Positions 1 to 6,938 of a stretch of DNA of 64,000 nt are shown here, one piece after another. A program made the position numbers and the translations under genes. Numbering within the stretch: position 1 is the stretch's first letter; the number at the start of each line of letters is the position of its first letter. Below the pieces are notes generated by a model. That model was not told where the DNA came from. It searched no databases and was given only the letters and a program-made list of their open reading frames with translations. The stretch spans positions 1 to 64,000 of the forward strand of contig NZ_RXZI01000010.1 in NCBI RefSeq assembly GCF_021991925.1, written 5' to 3'. The DNA is from Sutcliffiella horikoshii. Its GTDB lineage: Bacteria > Bacillota > Bacilli > Bacillales > Bacillaceae_I.

Positions 1-220
1 TGCCGCTATTGCTGTTGTTACCGCTGTTGTTGCTGTTATTGCCGCTATTGCTGTTGTTACCGCTGTTGTTGCTGTTATTGCCGCTATTGCTGTTGTTGCC
101 GCTGTTGTTGTTGCTGTTATTGCTGTTGTTGCTATTGTTGTTATTATTAGAGTTGTTACTGTTGTTAGAATTATTGGAGTTACTGTTATTAGAGTTATTG
201 CTATTGTTGTTATCTGCCAT
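1..220 (-). CDS. Asn/Ser-rich low-complexity protein, C-terminus outside window
   Basis: Only the first 73 codons are visible; the gene runs off the left edge. From the ATG at 220 the product is Met-Ala-Asp followed almost only by Asn and Ser with occasional Gly, in short units such as NNS and SGNNS, encoded by AAC/AAT and AGC triplets. An AAAGGAGAGG ribosome site lies 7 nt upstream of the start, which decides strand and frame: the opposite strand reads as an implausible poly-Leu chain. No membrane segment or signal peptide is visible. It lies 48 bp downstream of the csbD-like gene in the same direction with no clear terminator between, so cotranscription is possible. Function is not recognised. 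The codon-level repeat makes length variation by slippage likely. Confidence 0.6.
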   Translation of the reverse strand, partial: MADNNNSNNSNNSNSNNSNNSNNSNNNNNSNNSNNSNNNSGNNSNSGNNSNNSGNNSNSGNNSNNSGNNSNSG

Positions 221-268
221 GTCGGTTCCTCTCCTTTAAGTAATTTTTAAAAAAGACCTAAGTACTGC

Positions 269-457
269 CTACATCCAACCGTCCACTTCACGTTCCGCCT
301 CTTCTTTGGACTTCCCGTGACGCTCCTGAATTTTGCCTACCAGCTTATCACGATCTCCCTCAATTTGTTGAAGATCATCATCCGTGAGATTTCCCCATTT
401 CTTCTTGGCGTCACCTTTCATCTGGTTCCACTTACCTTTCATGGTTGTTTGATTCAT
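269..457 (-). CDS. CsbD family general stress protein
   Basis: A 62-residue hydrophilic, highly charged protein of the CsbD family, small cytoplasmic proteins induced by general stress in Bacillus; their biochemical role is unknown. The family signature is plain: the N-terminal MKGKWNQMKGDAKKKWG segment (residues 6-22), then the LTDDDLQQIEGDRDKLVGKIQ helix (24-44) and an acidic Trp-containing end. The ATG at 457 is chosen over one 24 nt upstream because a GGAGGTGA ribosome site sits 8 nt before it. A sigma-B-like promoter lies at 517-541. The gene is divergent from the Lmo0937-like pair, which also has a sigma-B-like promoter. Confidence 0.88.
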   Translation of the reverse strand: MNQTTMKGKWNQMKGDAKKKWGNLTDDDLQQIEGDRDKLVGKIQERHGKSKEEAEREVDGWM

Positions 458-516
458 AATCAACTTCACCTCCCACTTCAATTTGTGACATCTGATAGCT
501 CGTCACTAGTTACTCA

Positions 517-541
517 ATTCCACCTTTGCATTATTTAAAAC
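517..541 (-). promoter_or_regulatory. Possible sigma-B promoter of the csbD-like gene
   Basis: On the minus strand GTTTTA, a 13-bp spacer and TGGAAT precede the CsbD gene. The Bacillus sigma-B consensus is GTTTAA, 12-15 bp, GGGWAW, so the match is good but has one mismatch in each box. The role fits the known control of csbD genes. Confidence 0.45.
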
Positions 542-632
542 CTTAATTTAGGAACAAACTTTTTTCGGAACTTTTTTCCTATTTATTAGTTCCTATCAAA
601 TAGTCCATCACAAACAAATAAAAAAAATATTG

Positions 633-657
633 GTTTAAAATTTTCACCCAAGGGAAT
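633..657 (+). promoter_or_regulatory. Likely sigma-B promoter of the Lmo0937-like genes
   Basis: GTTTAA at 633-638, 13 bp, then GGGAAT at 652-657. This is a full match to the sigma-B consensus, 55 bp before the first Lmo0937-like start codon. Inferred from sequence only. Confidence 0.6.
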
Positions 658-712
658 TACCTTCTGTGTAGACGATGAAAAAAATACTAAAACGATAGAG
701 GAGGAAAATCAC

Positions 713-862
713 ATGTTGTGGACAATATTTGTTGTATTATTAGTTCTTTGGTTACTTGGTTTCGCAATGGAAATCGGTGGAGGACTAATTCACATTCTTT
801 TAGTTCTAGCTGTATTGGCAATCGTATTTAACCTATTCGGAAGAAGACGAGGTGTCAGGTAA
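713..862 (+). CDS. Lmo0937-family small membrane protein, copy 1
   Basis: A 49-residue protein beginning MLWTIFVVLLVLWLLGF, with two closely spaced hydrophobic segments (about 3-18 and 24-42) around a GGGLIH turn and a positively charged RRRGVR tail. This is the layout of the Lmo0937 family of mini membrane proteins common in Firmicutes, whose function is unknown. The start follows a GAGGAGG ribosome site. The preceding promoter suggests general stress control. A second, closely similar gene follows 94 bp downstream, so the pair arose by tandem duplication. Confidence 0.8.
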   Translation: MLWTIFVVLLVLWLLGFAMEIGGGLIHILLVLAVLAIVFNLFGRRRGVR

Positions 863-956
863 CACTTATCCATTAATTGCTACGACTAGTTGTATATCCT
901 AAGGGAAAAACAATAGTACAGCTATTTTAAGTCAGATGTTTAGGAGGCATATCACT

Positions 957-1103
957 ATGTTATGGACAATCTTTGCAGTATTACTTATCTTATGGTTACT
1001 AGGATTCTCTTTTGATATCGCAGGGAACCTAATCCACATCATCCTTGTATTAGCACTAATCGCATTAGTCTTTAACTTATTTGCTGGCCGCAGAAGGCCG
1101 TAG
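957..1103 (+). CDS. Lmo0937-family small membrane protein, copy 2
   Basis: A 48-residue paralogue of the preceding gene: MLWTIFAVLLILWLLGF, a polar turn containing GNLIHI, a second hydrophobic helix and an AGRRRP tail. It has its own TAGGAGG ribosome site and is followed at once by a strong terminator (1116-1167). No separate promoter was recognised in the 94-bp gap, so it is probably cotranscribed with copy 1. The two differ mainly by conservative changes in the helices, while the MLWTIF start, the LIHI turn and the basic end are kept. Confidence 0.8.
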   Translation: MLWTIFAVLLILWLLGFSFDIAGNLIHIILVLALIALVFNLFAGRRRP

Positions 1104-1115
1104 TGATGATAAATA

Positions 1116-1167
1116 GAAAAAAGCTGGGAAGAATCAGTGACAACACTGAATCTTTCCAGCTTTTTTC
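1116..1167 (+). terminator. Rho-independent terminator after the Lmo0937-like pair
   Basis: Long hairpin: AAAAAGCTGG and GAATCAGTG on the left pair with CACTGAATC and CCAGCTTTTTT on the right around a 4-nt loop, ending in a T run. Confidence 0.88.
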
Positions 1168-1183
1168 ATGGAAATCTGATAAC

Positions 1184-1310
1184 GTCCCTGTTGACTTCCG
1201 CACTGAGCTTCTCTTTCCGTGGGGCGACCTTGAGCCTACTCACAACGTTTGGTGTCTCAACATTGCCGCTCCCTTCCCACTGGAATCTTCACCCTTTGCT
1301 CCAATCATCA
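1184..1310. repeat. Diverged copy of a 145-bp dispersed element
   Basis: This gap matches the element at 22173-22321 in collinear blocks: the left end TCCCTGTTGACTTCCG against CCCCTGTTGCTTTCCG, an identical 17-mer GGGGCGACCTTGAGCCT (1221-1237), then GTGTCTCAACATTG against GGGTCTCAAGATTG and a later CTTCACCCTTTGC against CTCACACCTTGC. The right terminal repeat has decayed. It lies between the terminator of one unit and the stop codon of the opposing operon, and has no coding potential. Confidence 0.65.
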
Positions 1311-1321
1311 GCTTAGAAATT

Positions 1322-1903
1322 CTATTGCAAAATTCTTTTTGCCTCGAAGAAACGTTGAAAGCCTGTGATGATTTCAACCGCTAGGAAGATCAAGGTGGTC
1401 CATAGAACAAATGCAGGTAACAACATCATAAGGGAAAGTAGAATAAAGCCTTCCGTTCTTTCCGCAAGCCCAGCTTGGTAATAAAATGACTTCATGCCCT
1501 GTTTTTCTGACACCGCTCCTACCGTTAAAAAGACCGTAATGGAAAAGATGATGGACACGCTCAATAGTAATAAAGCCCACTGTATTTCAGGATAAATAAA
1601 CGCCACACCGAGGATGACACTTATCTCAACCAGACGATCAAACGTTACATCCATCACCGTCCCCCATGGAGAGGATTTGGTTTTTCGGGCCATCGTGCCA
1701 TCGACCGCATCAAGGAAGCCAGAAACCCACAGAACCAATACTGCTATAATCGGCAGCCCAAAATAGAAAAAGACCCCAGAAGACACGCCAATACAAAAAG
1801 AAATGACCGTAACCTGATTTGGCGTCAATCCGAACTTCAGCAATTGCTCTGCCGTGTTTGATATTAAAGGTTGTACGTATTTTCGGGCATGCGTATCAAG
1901 CAT
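1322..1903 (-). CDS. CDP-alcohol phosphatidyltransferase family protein (YnjF-like)
   Basis: A 193-residue integral membrane enzyme of the CDP-alcohol phosphatidyltransferase family, which joins an alcohol head group to a CDP-activated lipid or similar donor. The catalytic motif is at 65-89: D65xxD68G69xxA72R73, then G81, D85 and D89. The stretch between AR and G is 7 residues here; the usual pattern has 8. About six hydrophobic segments are visible. It is the last gene of a six-gene operon (13 bp after the TVP38 gene, ribosome site GGAAGG) that starts with an ABC importer. The E. coli counterpart YnjF is also the last gene of its cluster. The acceptor alcohol is unknown; the transporter next door may supply it (inference). 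Confidence 0.82.
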   Translation of the reverse strand: MLDTHARKYVQPLISNTAEQLLKFGLTPNQVTVISFCIGVSSGVFFYFGLPIIAVLVLWVSGFLDAVDGTMARKTKSSPWGTVMDVTFDRLVEISVILGVAFIYPEIQWALLLLSVSIIFSITVFLTVGAVSEKQGMKSFYYQAGLAERTEGFILLSLMMLLPAFVLWTTLIFLAVEIITGFQRFFEAKRILQ

Positions 1904-1915
1904 AGAAACCTTCCT

Positions 1916-2557
1916 TTAATTGAAGAATTTTTTGAAACGCTCTTTAAAAAATATAGGAATGATAGCAATCAAGACAAACACGACCACCGCAATCAATAGA
2001 TAGGTATAGTCTCCCTCTACAAAGCTTGATCCCAAAAAATTAAAGGCAAAGGTACCTGGTATGATTCCAAGTACCGTTCCTAGAAGGAAATGGATAAACC
2101 GTACTTTGGAAATTCCGGCTACATAGCTGATAAGGTCGAAATTAACGATCGGTAATAAACGAAGGATAAGAATATAGAAAAAGCCCCGTTTCTCCATGTT
2201 TTGTTGAATGGACGCCGCCTTTCCCTTCCAGGAGGTCTTTGCCAGATTCTTGCCAAGCTTTCTAGCCACCATAAATGACAGTACCGCACCACTTGATGCA
2301 CCAATGATCGTATAAATAGTTCCCCAGAGAGCTCCGAAAGCAAGCCCCGCTCCAAGTGATAAAACCGAAGCAGGAAACAAAACAAGCGGCCTTACTGTAT
2401 ATAGGATGATATAAATGATCGGCGCCCATACCCCAAAGCCAAGTATCCACTCTCTTATACTAGAAGGGGAGATGGAAACATAGCGGTAATTGATTACCAA
2501 TAATACACTAATCACAATTGCTAGCAATAAAAGCTTTGCTATTGTTTTTCTACTCAT
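1916..2557 (-). CDS. TVP38/TMEM64 (VTT/DedA superfamily) membrane protein, YdjX-like
   Basis: A 213-residue polytopic membrane protein of the VTT/DedA superfamily, members of which are linked to lipid scrambling or flipping and membrane homeostasis. The core runs from the GAGLAFGALWGT segment (about 88-99) through ASSGAVLSFMVARKLGK to RLLPIVNFDLISYVAG (about 138-153) and a second re-entrant-like GIIPGTFAFNF segment (165-175). It overlaps the ATPase gene by ATGA and has a GGAGATG ribosome site, so it is translationally coupled. E. coli YdjX and YdjZ of the same family sit in the same cluster as YnjBCDF. A role in moving a lipid product or intermediate is inference. Confidence 0.82.
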   Translation of the reverse strand: MSRKTIAKLLLLAIVISVLLVINYRYVSISPSSIREWILGFGVWAPIIYIILYTVRPLVLFPASVLSLGAGLAFGALWGTIYTIIGASSGAVLSFMVARKLGKNLAKTSWKGKAASIQQNMEKRGFFYILILRLLPIVNFDLISYVAGISKVRFIHFLLGTVLGIIPGTFAFNFLGSSFVEGDYTYLLIAVVVFVLIAIIPIFFKERFKKFFN

Positions 2558-3537
2558 TGTTCATCTCCTCGATGGAAATGGACAAGATCTTGTTCTTGTT
2601 GGACCGTTACCCAGACTTGTTGGGACAGATCCAGATTCTCGTTCGAGGGAAGAGTGAGCTTCTGATGAAGGGCTTCCATCTGGATATCATAAAAAAGGCT
2701 TCCATGTTTCACTTTTTTCTGTACCACCGTCCCTTTATAGGACTGAAAGCTTTCTTCTGACTTTTCTTTTGCTACTGTCAATTTTTTTGAATGAACAAAG
2801 GTATTGGTATCTACCAGAAGTCCATCAGAATAGAATTTTGCCACAAAAGGTGTTGCCGGCTCCTCATACACATCCATCGGTTTGCCAATCTGCTGGATTT
2901 TCTGTTCGGCAAATACGACGACCCGATCCCCCATCAGCATTGCTTCTTCTATATCATGGGTGACAAAAAGGCTTGCAATACCTTCTTCTTTCAATAAATT
3001 CTTCACCCATAATCGCAATTCGTCCCTTTTTTCGTTATCGATGCTGCTGAACGGTTCATCCAGAAGCAAAAGATGAGGATTCGTGATTAGGGCCCTGGCC
3101 AACGCAACCCTTTGCTGCTGTCCACCGGATAGCTCATAAGGGTAACTCTTTCCGTATCCATCAAGTCCCACTTTCATAAGAAAATTGGTGGCCGATTCTT
3201 TTCGCTTGGCTTTCGTTCCTTTTCTTTTAAAAGATAAACCGATCATGACATTTTCCAAGACGGTCATATGCGGAAACAAGAGTGGCTGTTGAAACATCAT
3301 GACAATCGGACGCTGATTGGCTTGCAGAGAGGTGATATCCTCCTTCCCCACTTTGATGGTTCCAGTTGAAACGGCTTCAAGTCCTGCAAGGCATTTTAAT
3401 AGTGTCGACTTGCCGCTGCCTGATGGGCCGACAACACTGATGATTTCCCCTTGGTCGATCGTCAGATTCATGTCACGGATGATGCTTTTCTCTCCGTATC
3501 TTTTCGATACTTTCTCTATCACTACTTTTTCACTCAA
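2554..3537 (-). CDS. ABC importer ATP-binding protein (YnjD-like)
   Basis: A 327-residue ATPase energising the importer encoded with it. Walker A GPSGSGKST is at 37-45, the Q-loop FQQP at 83-86, signature LSGGQ at 136-140, Walker B LLLLDEP at 156-162 and the switch His in FVTHD near 194. Residues from about 240 on form a C-terminal extension of TOBE type, as in polyamine/iron/thiamine-type importers; E. coli YnjD (217 residues) lacks it. The start is a TTG that overlaps the TGA of the preceding permease (TTGA), with only a weak ribosome site, so translation probably depends on coupling. The substrate is not known. Confidence 0.85.
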   Translation of the reverse strand: MSEKVVIEKVSKRYGEKSIIRDMNLTIDQGEIISVVGPSGSGKSTLLKCLAGLEAVSTGTIKVGKEDITSLQANQRPIVMMFQQPLLFPHMTVLENVMIGLSFKRKGTKAKRKESATNFLMKVGLDGYGKSYPYELSGGQQQRVALARALITNPHLLLLDEPFSSIDNEKRDELRLWVKNLLKEEGIASLFVTHDIEEAMLMGDRVVVFAEQKIQQIGKPMDVYEEPATPFVAKFYSDGLLVDTNTFVHSKKLTVAKEKSEESFQSYKGTVVQKKVKHGSLFYDIQMEALHQKLTLPSNENLDLSQQVWVTVQQEQDLVHFHRGDEQ

Positions 3538-4337
3538 TCTAAAAACACCCTTTTCTGATAAGGAATCAGCAGTCGAAACACCAGTTCAAACCCGACCATC
3601 ACGATTATAGGGAGCAATGCAAACACGATCGAGAAACTAGCAATGACTGCCTCGTCCACTGACGATAAGAACGGAAAATATAACATAGCCAAAGTCAGAA
3701 CGTTTCCACCACCGATAATGGACGTCAGCGCATATTGACTTAGGGAGATGACAAAAATCAAGAACACCATGCTTCGAAAACTAGGCAACAATTGCGGCAA
3801 GTAAATTCTGTAGAGGATCGCAACCTGTGTTCCGCCAAGCGAACTTGCTTGCTCTTCCCACTTCTGCCCAAGTCTTTCAAAACCCGACCTTAAAATTTTG
3901 ATAGAATATGGCACAGTTGGGATGAGGTGAACCAACACAACCCCTAGCCACTGGTCCGCCAGACCTAGTCGAATCATCGTGATATGAATCCCCATCGCCA
4001 CCGCGAGGCTCGGGATGAGTATCGGGAGAAGAAGAACGACTTCAACCAGCGATTTGCCCCTGAACGTGTGAAAAGCCAGTGCCCTTGCAGCCGGTACTGC
4101 GATCAACAGATTTAGGAGAATAACCATCATCCCTATTAAAAGCGTCATGCCAATTGCCGAATAAAAGCGCGAATCATTTAGCAAGACGGTAAAGCCTCTG
4201 GCAGAAAAAGATGATGGAACGACCTCCCCCCACCGCCAACCATAGGATACACTTTTCACTAACAATAGGAGGATAGGAAGAAAGAGAACGAACGTGAAAA
4301 TGATATACACAATGCTCCAGTTTCTATTCTTTCTCAT
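3534..4337 (-). CDS. ABC importer permease, second subunit (YnjC C-half)
   Basis: A 267-residue permease with six hydrophobic segments and the binding-protein-dependent transport EAA-type loop EEQASSLGGTQVAILYRIYLP (about 185-205), where the ATPase docks. The ATG begins directly after the TAG of the first permease gene. E. coli YnjC is a single protein of about 511 residues containing two permease halves; here the halves are separate genes whose sizes add to 555. It forms a heterodimer with the upstream permease (inference from gene pairing). Confidence 0.82.
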   Translation of the reverse strand: MRKNRNWSIVYIIFTFVLFLPILLLLVKSVSYGWRWGEVVPSSFSARGFTVLLNDSRFYSAIGMTLLIGMMVILLNLLIAVPAARALAFHTFRGKSLVEVVLLLPILIPSLAVAMGIHITMIRLGLADQWLGVVLVHLIPTVPYSIKILRSGFERLGQKWEEQASSLGGTQVAILYRIYLPQLLPSFRSMVFLIFVISLSQYALTSIIGGGNVLTLAMLYFPFLSSVDEAVIASFSIVFALLPIIVMVGFELVFRLLIPYQKRVFLD

Positions 4338-5204
4338 CTACATCCCGTTTCCTTTCATCATGCGATACCGTGATCTTGAAACCAAACTCAACAAAACAAG
4401 TAGCAGACCAAAAATAATGACGGTCACGGTCATCATCACTGCAAATGATTCCGGCCTTTTGCTCCAATCTCCTTGATAAAACCATTCATACGCAAGGACC
4501 GATACCATTTTTGGATAGGTAGTGCCAAGTAAATACGGCACTTCAAATGCCGCCAAAATAAAGGCAAAAACAATCAGTCCCGCCTCCATCAGCACCGGAA
4601 ACAACCATGGCCACTCCACTGTTTTGAACACATGCCACTTGTTGCCACCAAGTGTCCTCACGACATGTGGCAGATCCCGGTTGAGATGTGCATATACAGG
4701 CAACAACATTAACACGACAAAAGGAATTTCTTTTAATGTGTAGGTGATGATGATGCCGATTCCATAGCGGTCATTGGTCAGCACCGGAAACTGATCTGGA
4801 CTTTCTATGATGGACATTCCATGCATCAGGGTGGAAAACCAGCCCGTTTGTGAGAAAAGCAGGATCATCATATATCCCCACACAAAATGAGGAAATAACA
4901 TTGGCAGCCAAACAACCGCCCGGGCCAAGTGGTTCTTCAAGGTTTCAAATAGAAATTTGGTTAGTAAAAGTCCCAAAAGGAGGGACAGCGCCGTTGAAAC
5001 GAAGGCGATCCTGAGACTGTATGTGAGGGAATCCAGGAAAGCCTTATTTTTAAATATCTTTTTATATGCATCCAATGAAAAGCCATTCAAGGTTGTCACA
5101 CTCTCTTGTGCCGCCATAAACAACCCATACACAACAAGACAGAATGTAAAAAGAAAAGCCGGAAGGAGTGCTAGACTCCAACTATTGCTTTTGAACCACT
5201 TCAT
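4338..5204 (-). CDS. ABC importer permease, first subunit (YnjC N-half)
   Basis: A 288-residue membrane permease. The coupling loop is VVRTLGGNKWHVFKTVEWPWLFP (near 198-220), the EAA-type motif. The ATG at 5204 lies inside the end of the lipoprotein gene (23-nt overlap) and has a GAAGGAG ribosome site about 9 nt upstream, so the overlap appears real. The N-terminus starts with a short basic stretch and a long hydrophobic helix (9-31). It pairs with the next gene to build the channel of the importer. Confidence 0.82.
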   Translation of the reverse strand: MKWFKSNSWSLALLPAFLFTFCLVVYGLFMAAQESVTTLNGFSLDAYKKIFKNKAFLDSLTYSLRIAFVSTALSLLLGLLLTKFLFETLKNHLARAVVWLPMLFPHFVWGYMMILLFSQTGWFSTLMHGMSIIESPDQFPVLTNDRYGIGIIITYTLKEIPFVVLMLLPVYAHLNRDLPHVVRTLGGNKWHVFKTVEWPWLFPVLMEAGLIVFAFILAAFEVPYLLGTTYPKMVSVLAYEWFYQGDWSKRPESFAVMMTVTVIIFGLLLVLLSLVSRSRYRMMKGNGM

Positions 5205-6429
5205 TGACCCAGTGCTCCTTCAACCAATTCACATATTTCGCATCCACTTCCGGCAATAAGCTTTCGCTCAATTCTTCCGGTTGCAGGACAGAAGCTCCCC
5301 GATCCATATTTGTCAGCTTTTCTTTCGCCTCCTCTGGCAACTTTGTCGGATCAAGGGCCATATTTTCACCCCAATAGGTCGACTCGTATTTCGTAAGCTG
5401 TGCATCTGGGGACATCAGGAAATCTATCGCCACCATCGCTCCTGCTTTGTTTGGACTTTTAAACGGGATGGCCAGGAAGTGCGTGTTACCGATGGAACCT
5501 GAATCTAACACAAAGGATTTCGTGCTTTCAGGGAAAACGCCATCCTTGATAAGGCTCTCCGCCCTCGCCTCGTTATACCCCATCGTCATCCACACTTCCC
5601 CTTGGCTATAAAGGCGATCTAGGTCTGTTAGAGTTGCTGGGTAGGTTTCACCTTTTCTCCATAGGGAAGGTTGTATTTCACGGAGATAGCTCCAGAGGGT
5701 GTCTTCGTGATTCGCTAAAACCTCTTCGTTATAGCCGTTCTCTAATAATTTCTCCGGGCCTCCGACAGCATCGTAAAGGATATGTCTCAAAAACGCGTTG
5801 CCGGTGAAATCATTGGCGTCTGGATATGTGAATCTTCCTGGATTTTCTTTTATCCAGTCCTTTAATTCTTGTAGGCTTGCCGGTGGAGTCTGGACTTTTT
5901 CTTCATCATATAGGAAAACGAACTGCACTTTCCCCCATGGGGCCTCCAGTCCTTCCACCTCTGTTCCGAAGTCATATTGGATGTCCAGGCTTTCTGTGTC
6001 CACATAGTTTTGATAGTTTGGTAGCTTTTCGCTGAAAGGTCCGTAGAGTAGTTCAAACTCCTTGGCGTTCTTGAAGTTTTCTCCGTTCAGCCAGATGATA
6101 TCGATCGTCCCGTCCTCTTTGTTCGCCCGCTTTTCCGTTGACAGCTTTTGCAAGATTTCGTTCGTATCCATCGGCACTCGTTCTAGTTCGATGTTATGAG
6201 CTTCTTTTAGATTTGGTGCAACCCATTCATCCATGTAGCGATTGATTCCTTCATCGCCGCCCCACATGAATATGCGTACTTTGGAGCCGTCGGCACGTTC
6301 TGTGATGTCGCTCCATTCTTTGTCTTTTAGTTCCTCGCTGGTGCTGTTGCTGTTAGTGGTTGAGTTGGAGCAGCCAGCTGCGATTAGTAGAACGATCAAT
6401 AATGATAATGCCAGTAACCTTGTTTTCAT
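5182..6429 (-). CDS. ABC importer solute-binding lipoprotein (YnjB-like)
   Basis: A 415-residue solute-binding protein with a lipoprotein signal: hydrophobic helix 5-18 and lipobox IAAGC with the acylated Cys at 20, followed by a Ser/Thr/Asn linker. The mature part resembles the uncharacterised YnjB group of extracellular binding proteins (COG4134 type), for example the MWGGDEGINRYMDEWV segment (about 55-70) and a C-terminal FLMSPDAQLTKYES region. First gene of the six-gene operon. Upstream lie a perfect inverted repeat (6522-6542) and a phased motif array (6634-6842). The ligand is unknown; polyamine, thiamine or an amino-alcohol head group are all possible. Confidence 0.85.
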   Translation of the reverse strand: MKTRLLALSLLIVLLIAAGCSNSTTNSNSTSEELKDKEWSDITERADGSKVRIFMWGGDEGINRYMDEWVAPNLKEAHNIELERVPMDTNEILQKLSTEKRANKEDGTIDIIWLNGENFKNAKEFELLYGPFSEKLPNYQNYVDTESLDIQYDFGTEVEGLEAPWGKVQFVFLYDEEKVQTPPASLQELKDWIKENPGRFTYPDANDFTGNAFLRHILYDAVGGPEKLLENGYNEEVLANHEDTLWSYLREIQPSLWRKGETYPATLTDLDRLYSQGEVWMTMGYNEARAESLIKDGVFPESTKSFVLDSGSIGNTHFLAIPFKSPNKAGAMVAIDFLMSPDAQLTKYESTYWGENMALDPTKLPEEAKEKLTNMDRGASVLQPEELSESLLPEVDAKYVNWLKEHWVNEVVQKQ

Positions 6430-6521
6430 GGACGTCCCTCTTCTCTTTATCGATTTCCCTCTATCTATATATATAACACTATCCTTTTACACTTTGAAAT
6501 GTTGGTATGTTTGCGGTGGGT

Positions 6522-6542
6522 TTAGGTTCTTTAGGAACCTAA
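6522..6542. promoter_or_regulatory. Perfect inverted repeat upstream of the ynjB-like operon
   Basis: TTAGGTTC, 5 nt, GAACCTAA: perfect 8-bp arms centred about 100 bp ahead of the lipoprotein start codon. No T run follows on the minus strand, so an operator is more likely than a terminator. The factor is unknown. Confidence 0.4.
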
Positions 6543-6633
6543 CGTTTTTGGAGGGGAATTGGATCACTTGGAGGTAGTTTTTTTGGGGATGATGGGGATC
6601 TGCGGTGCTGCACTCGCTTCCGTTTAGGGCAAA

Positions 6634-6842
6634 TGTCCGAAGATTTTCGTTTTTTGTCCGAAGTTTTGGCGTTCTTGTCCGAAGTTTTGGCAAAGTTGTC
6701 CGAAAGTTCACCGATAATTGTCCGAACGAACTTTTCAAATGTCCGAACGTCCCTGCATGGTGTCCGAACCCGGCCTTGAACTTGTCCGAACCTATGTAAA
6801 AAAGAGGCTCAATTGTCCGAACCTCCATTATAATTGTCCGAA
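6634..6842 (+). repeat. Phased array A: ten TGTCCGAA cores
   Basis: Exact TGTCCGAA begins at 6634, 6655, 6676, 6697, 6719, 6740, 6761, 6783, 6814 and 6835. Steps are 21, 21, 21, 22, 21, 21, 22, 31 and 21 bp. The 13-14 nt between cores vary, although the first three units share AGTTTTGG-like filler. The array fills the gap between the ynjB-like operon (6429) and the ppaC terminator (6888-6932), both on the minus strand. No coding function is supported. Confidence 0.85.
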
Positions 6843-6887
6843 CGATTTATAAGCATCAAAATTCAACTAAAAAACCCCTGTAAAGCC

Positions 6888-6932
6888 GAAAAAGCGCATG
6901 GATTAACTCACTTAAAGAATCAATCCATGCGC
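6888..6932 (-). terminator. Terminator of ppaC
   Basis: On the minus strand GCGCATGGATT, a 17-nt loop region, AATCCATGCGC and TTTTT. The hairpin starts a few bases after the ppaC stop codon. Confidence 0.85.
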
Positions 6933-6938
6933 AACCCA

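Noticed and set aside
9-239. Poly-Leu open frame on the plus strand
   Set aside because: It is the antisense of the Asn/Ser repeat gene, which has a proper ribosome site and start; the Leu chain has neither.
1103-1384. 93-codon plus-strand frame after the Lmo0937-like pair
   Set aside because: It starts inside the terminator, crosses the decayed dispersed element and ends antisense to the phosphatidyltransferase gene.
6634-6842. CRISPR array
   Set aside because: The conserved part is only 8 bp and the spacing 21 bp; CRISPR repeats are over 20 bp with spacers of about 30 bp. No cas genes are near.
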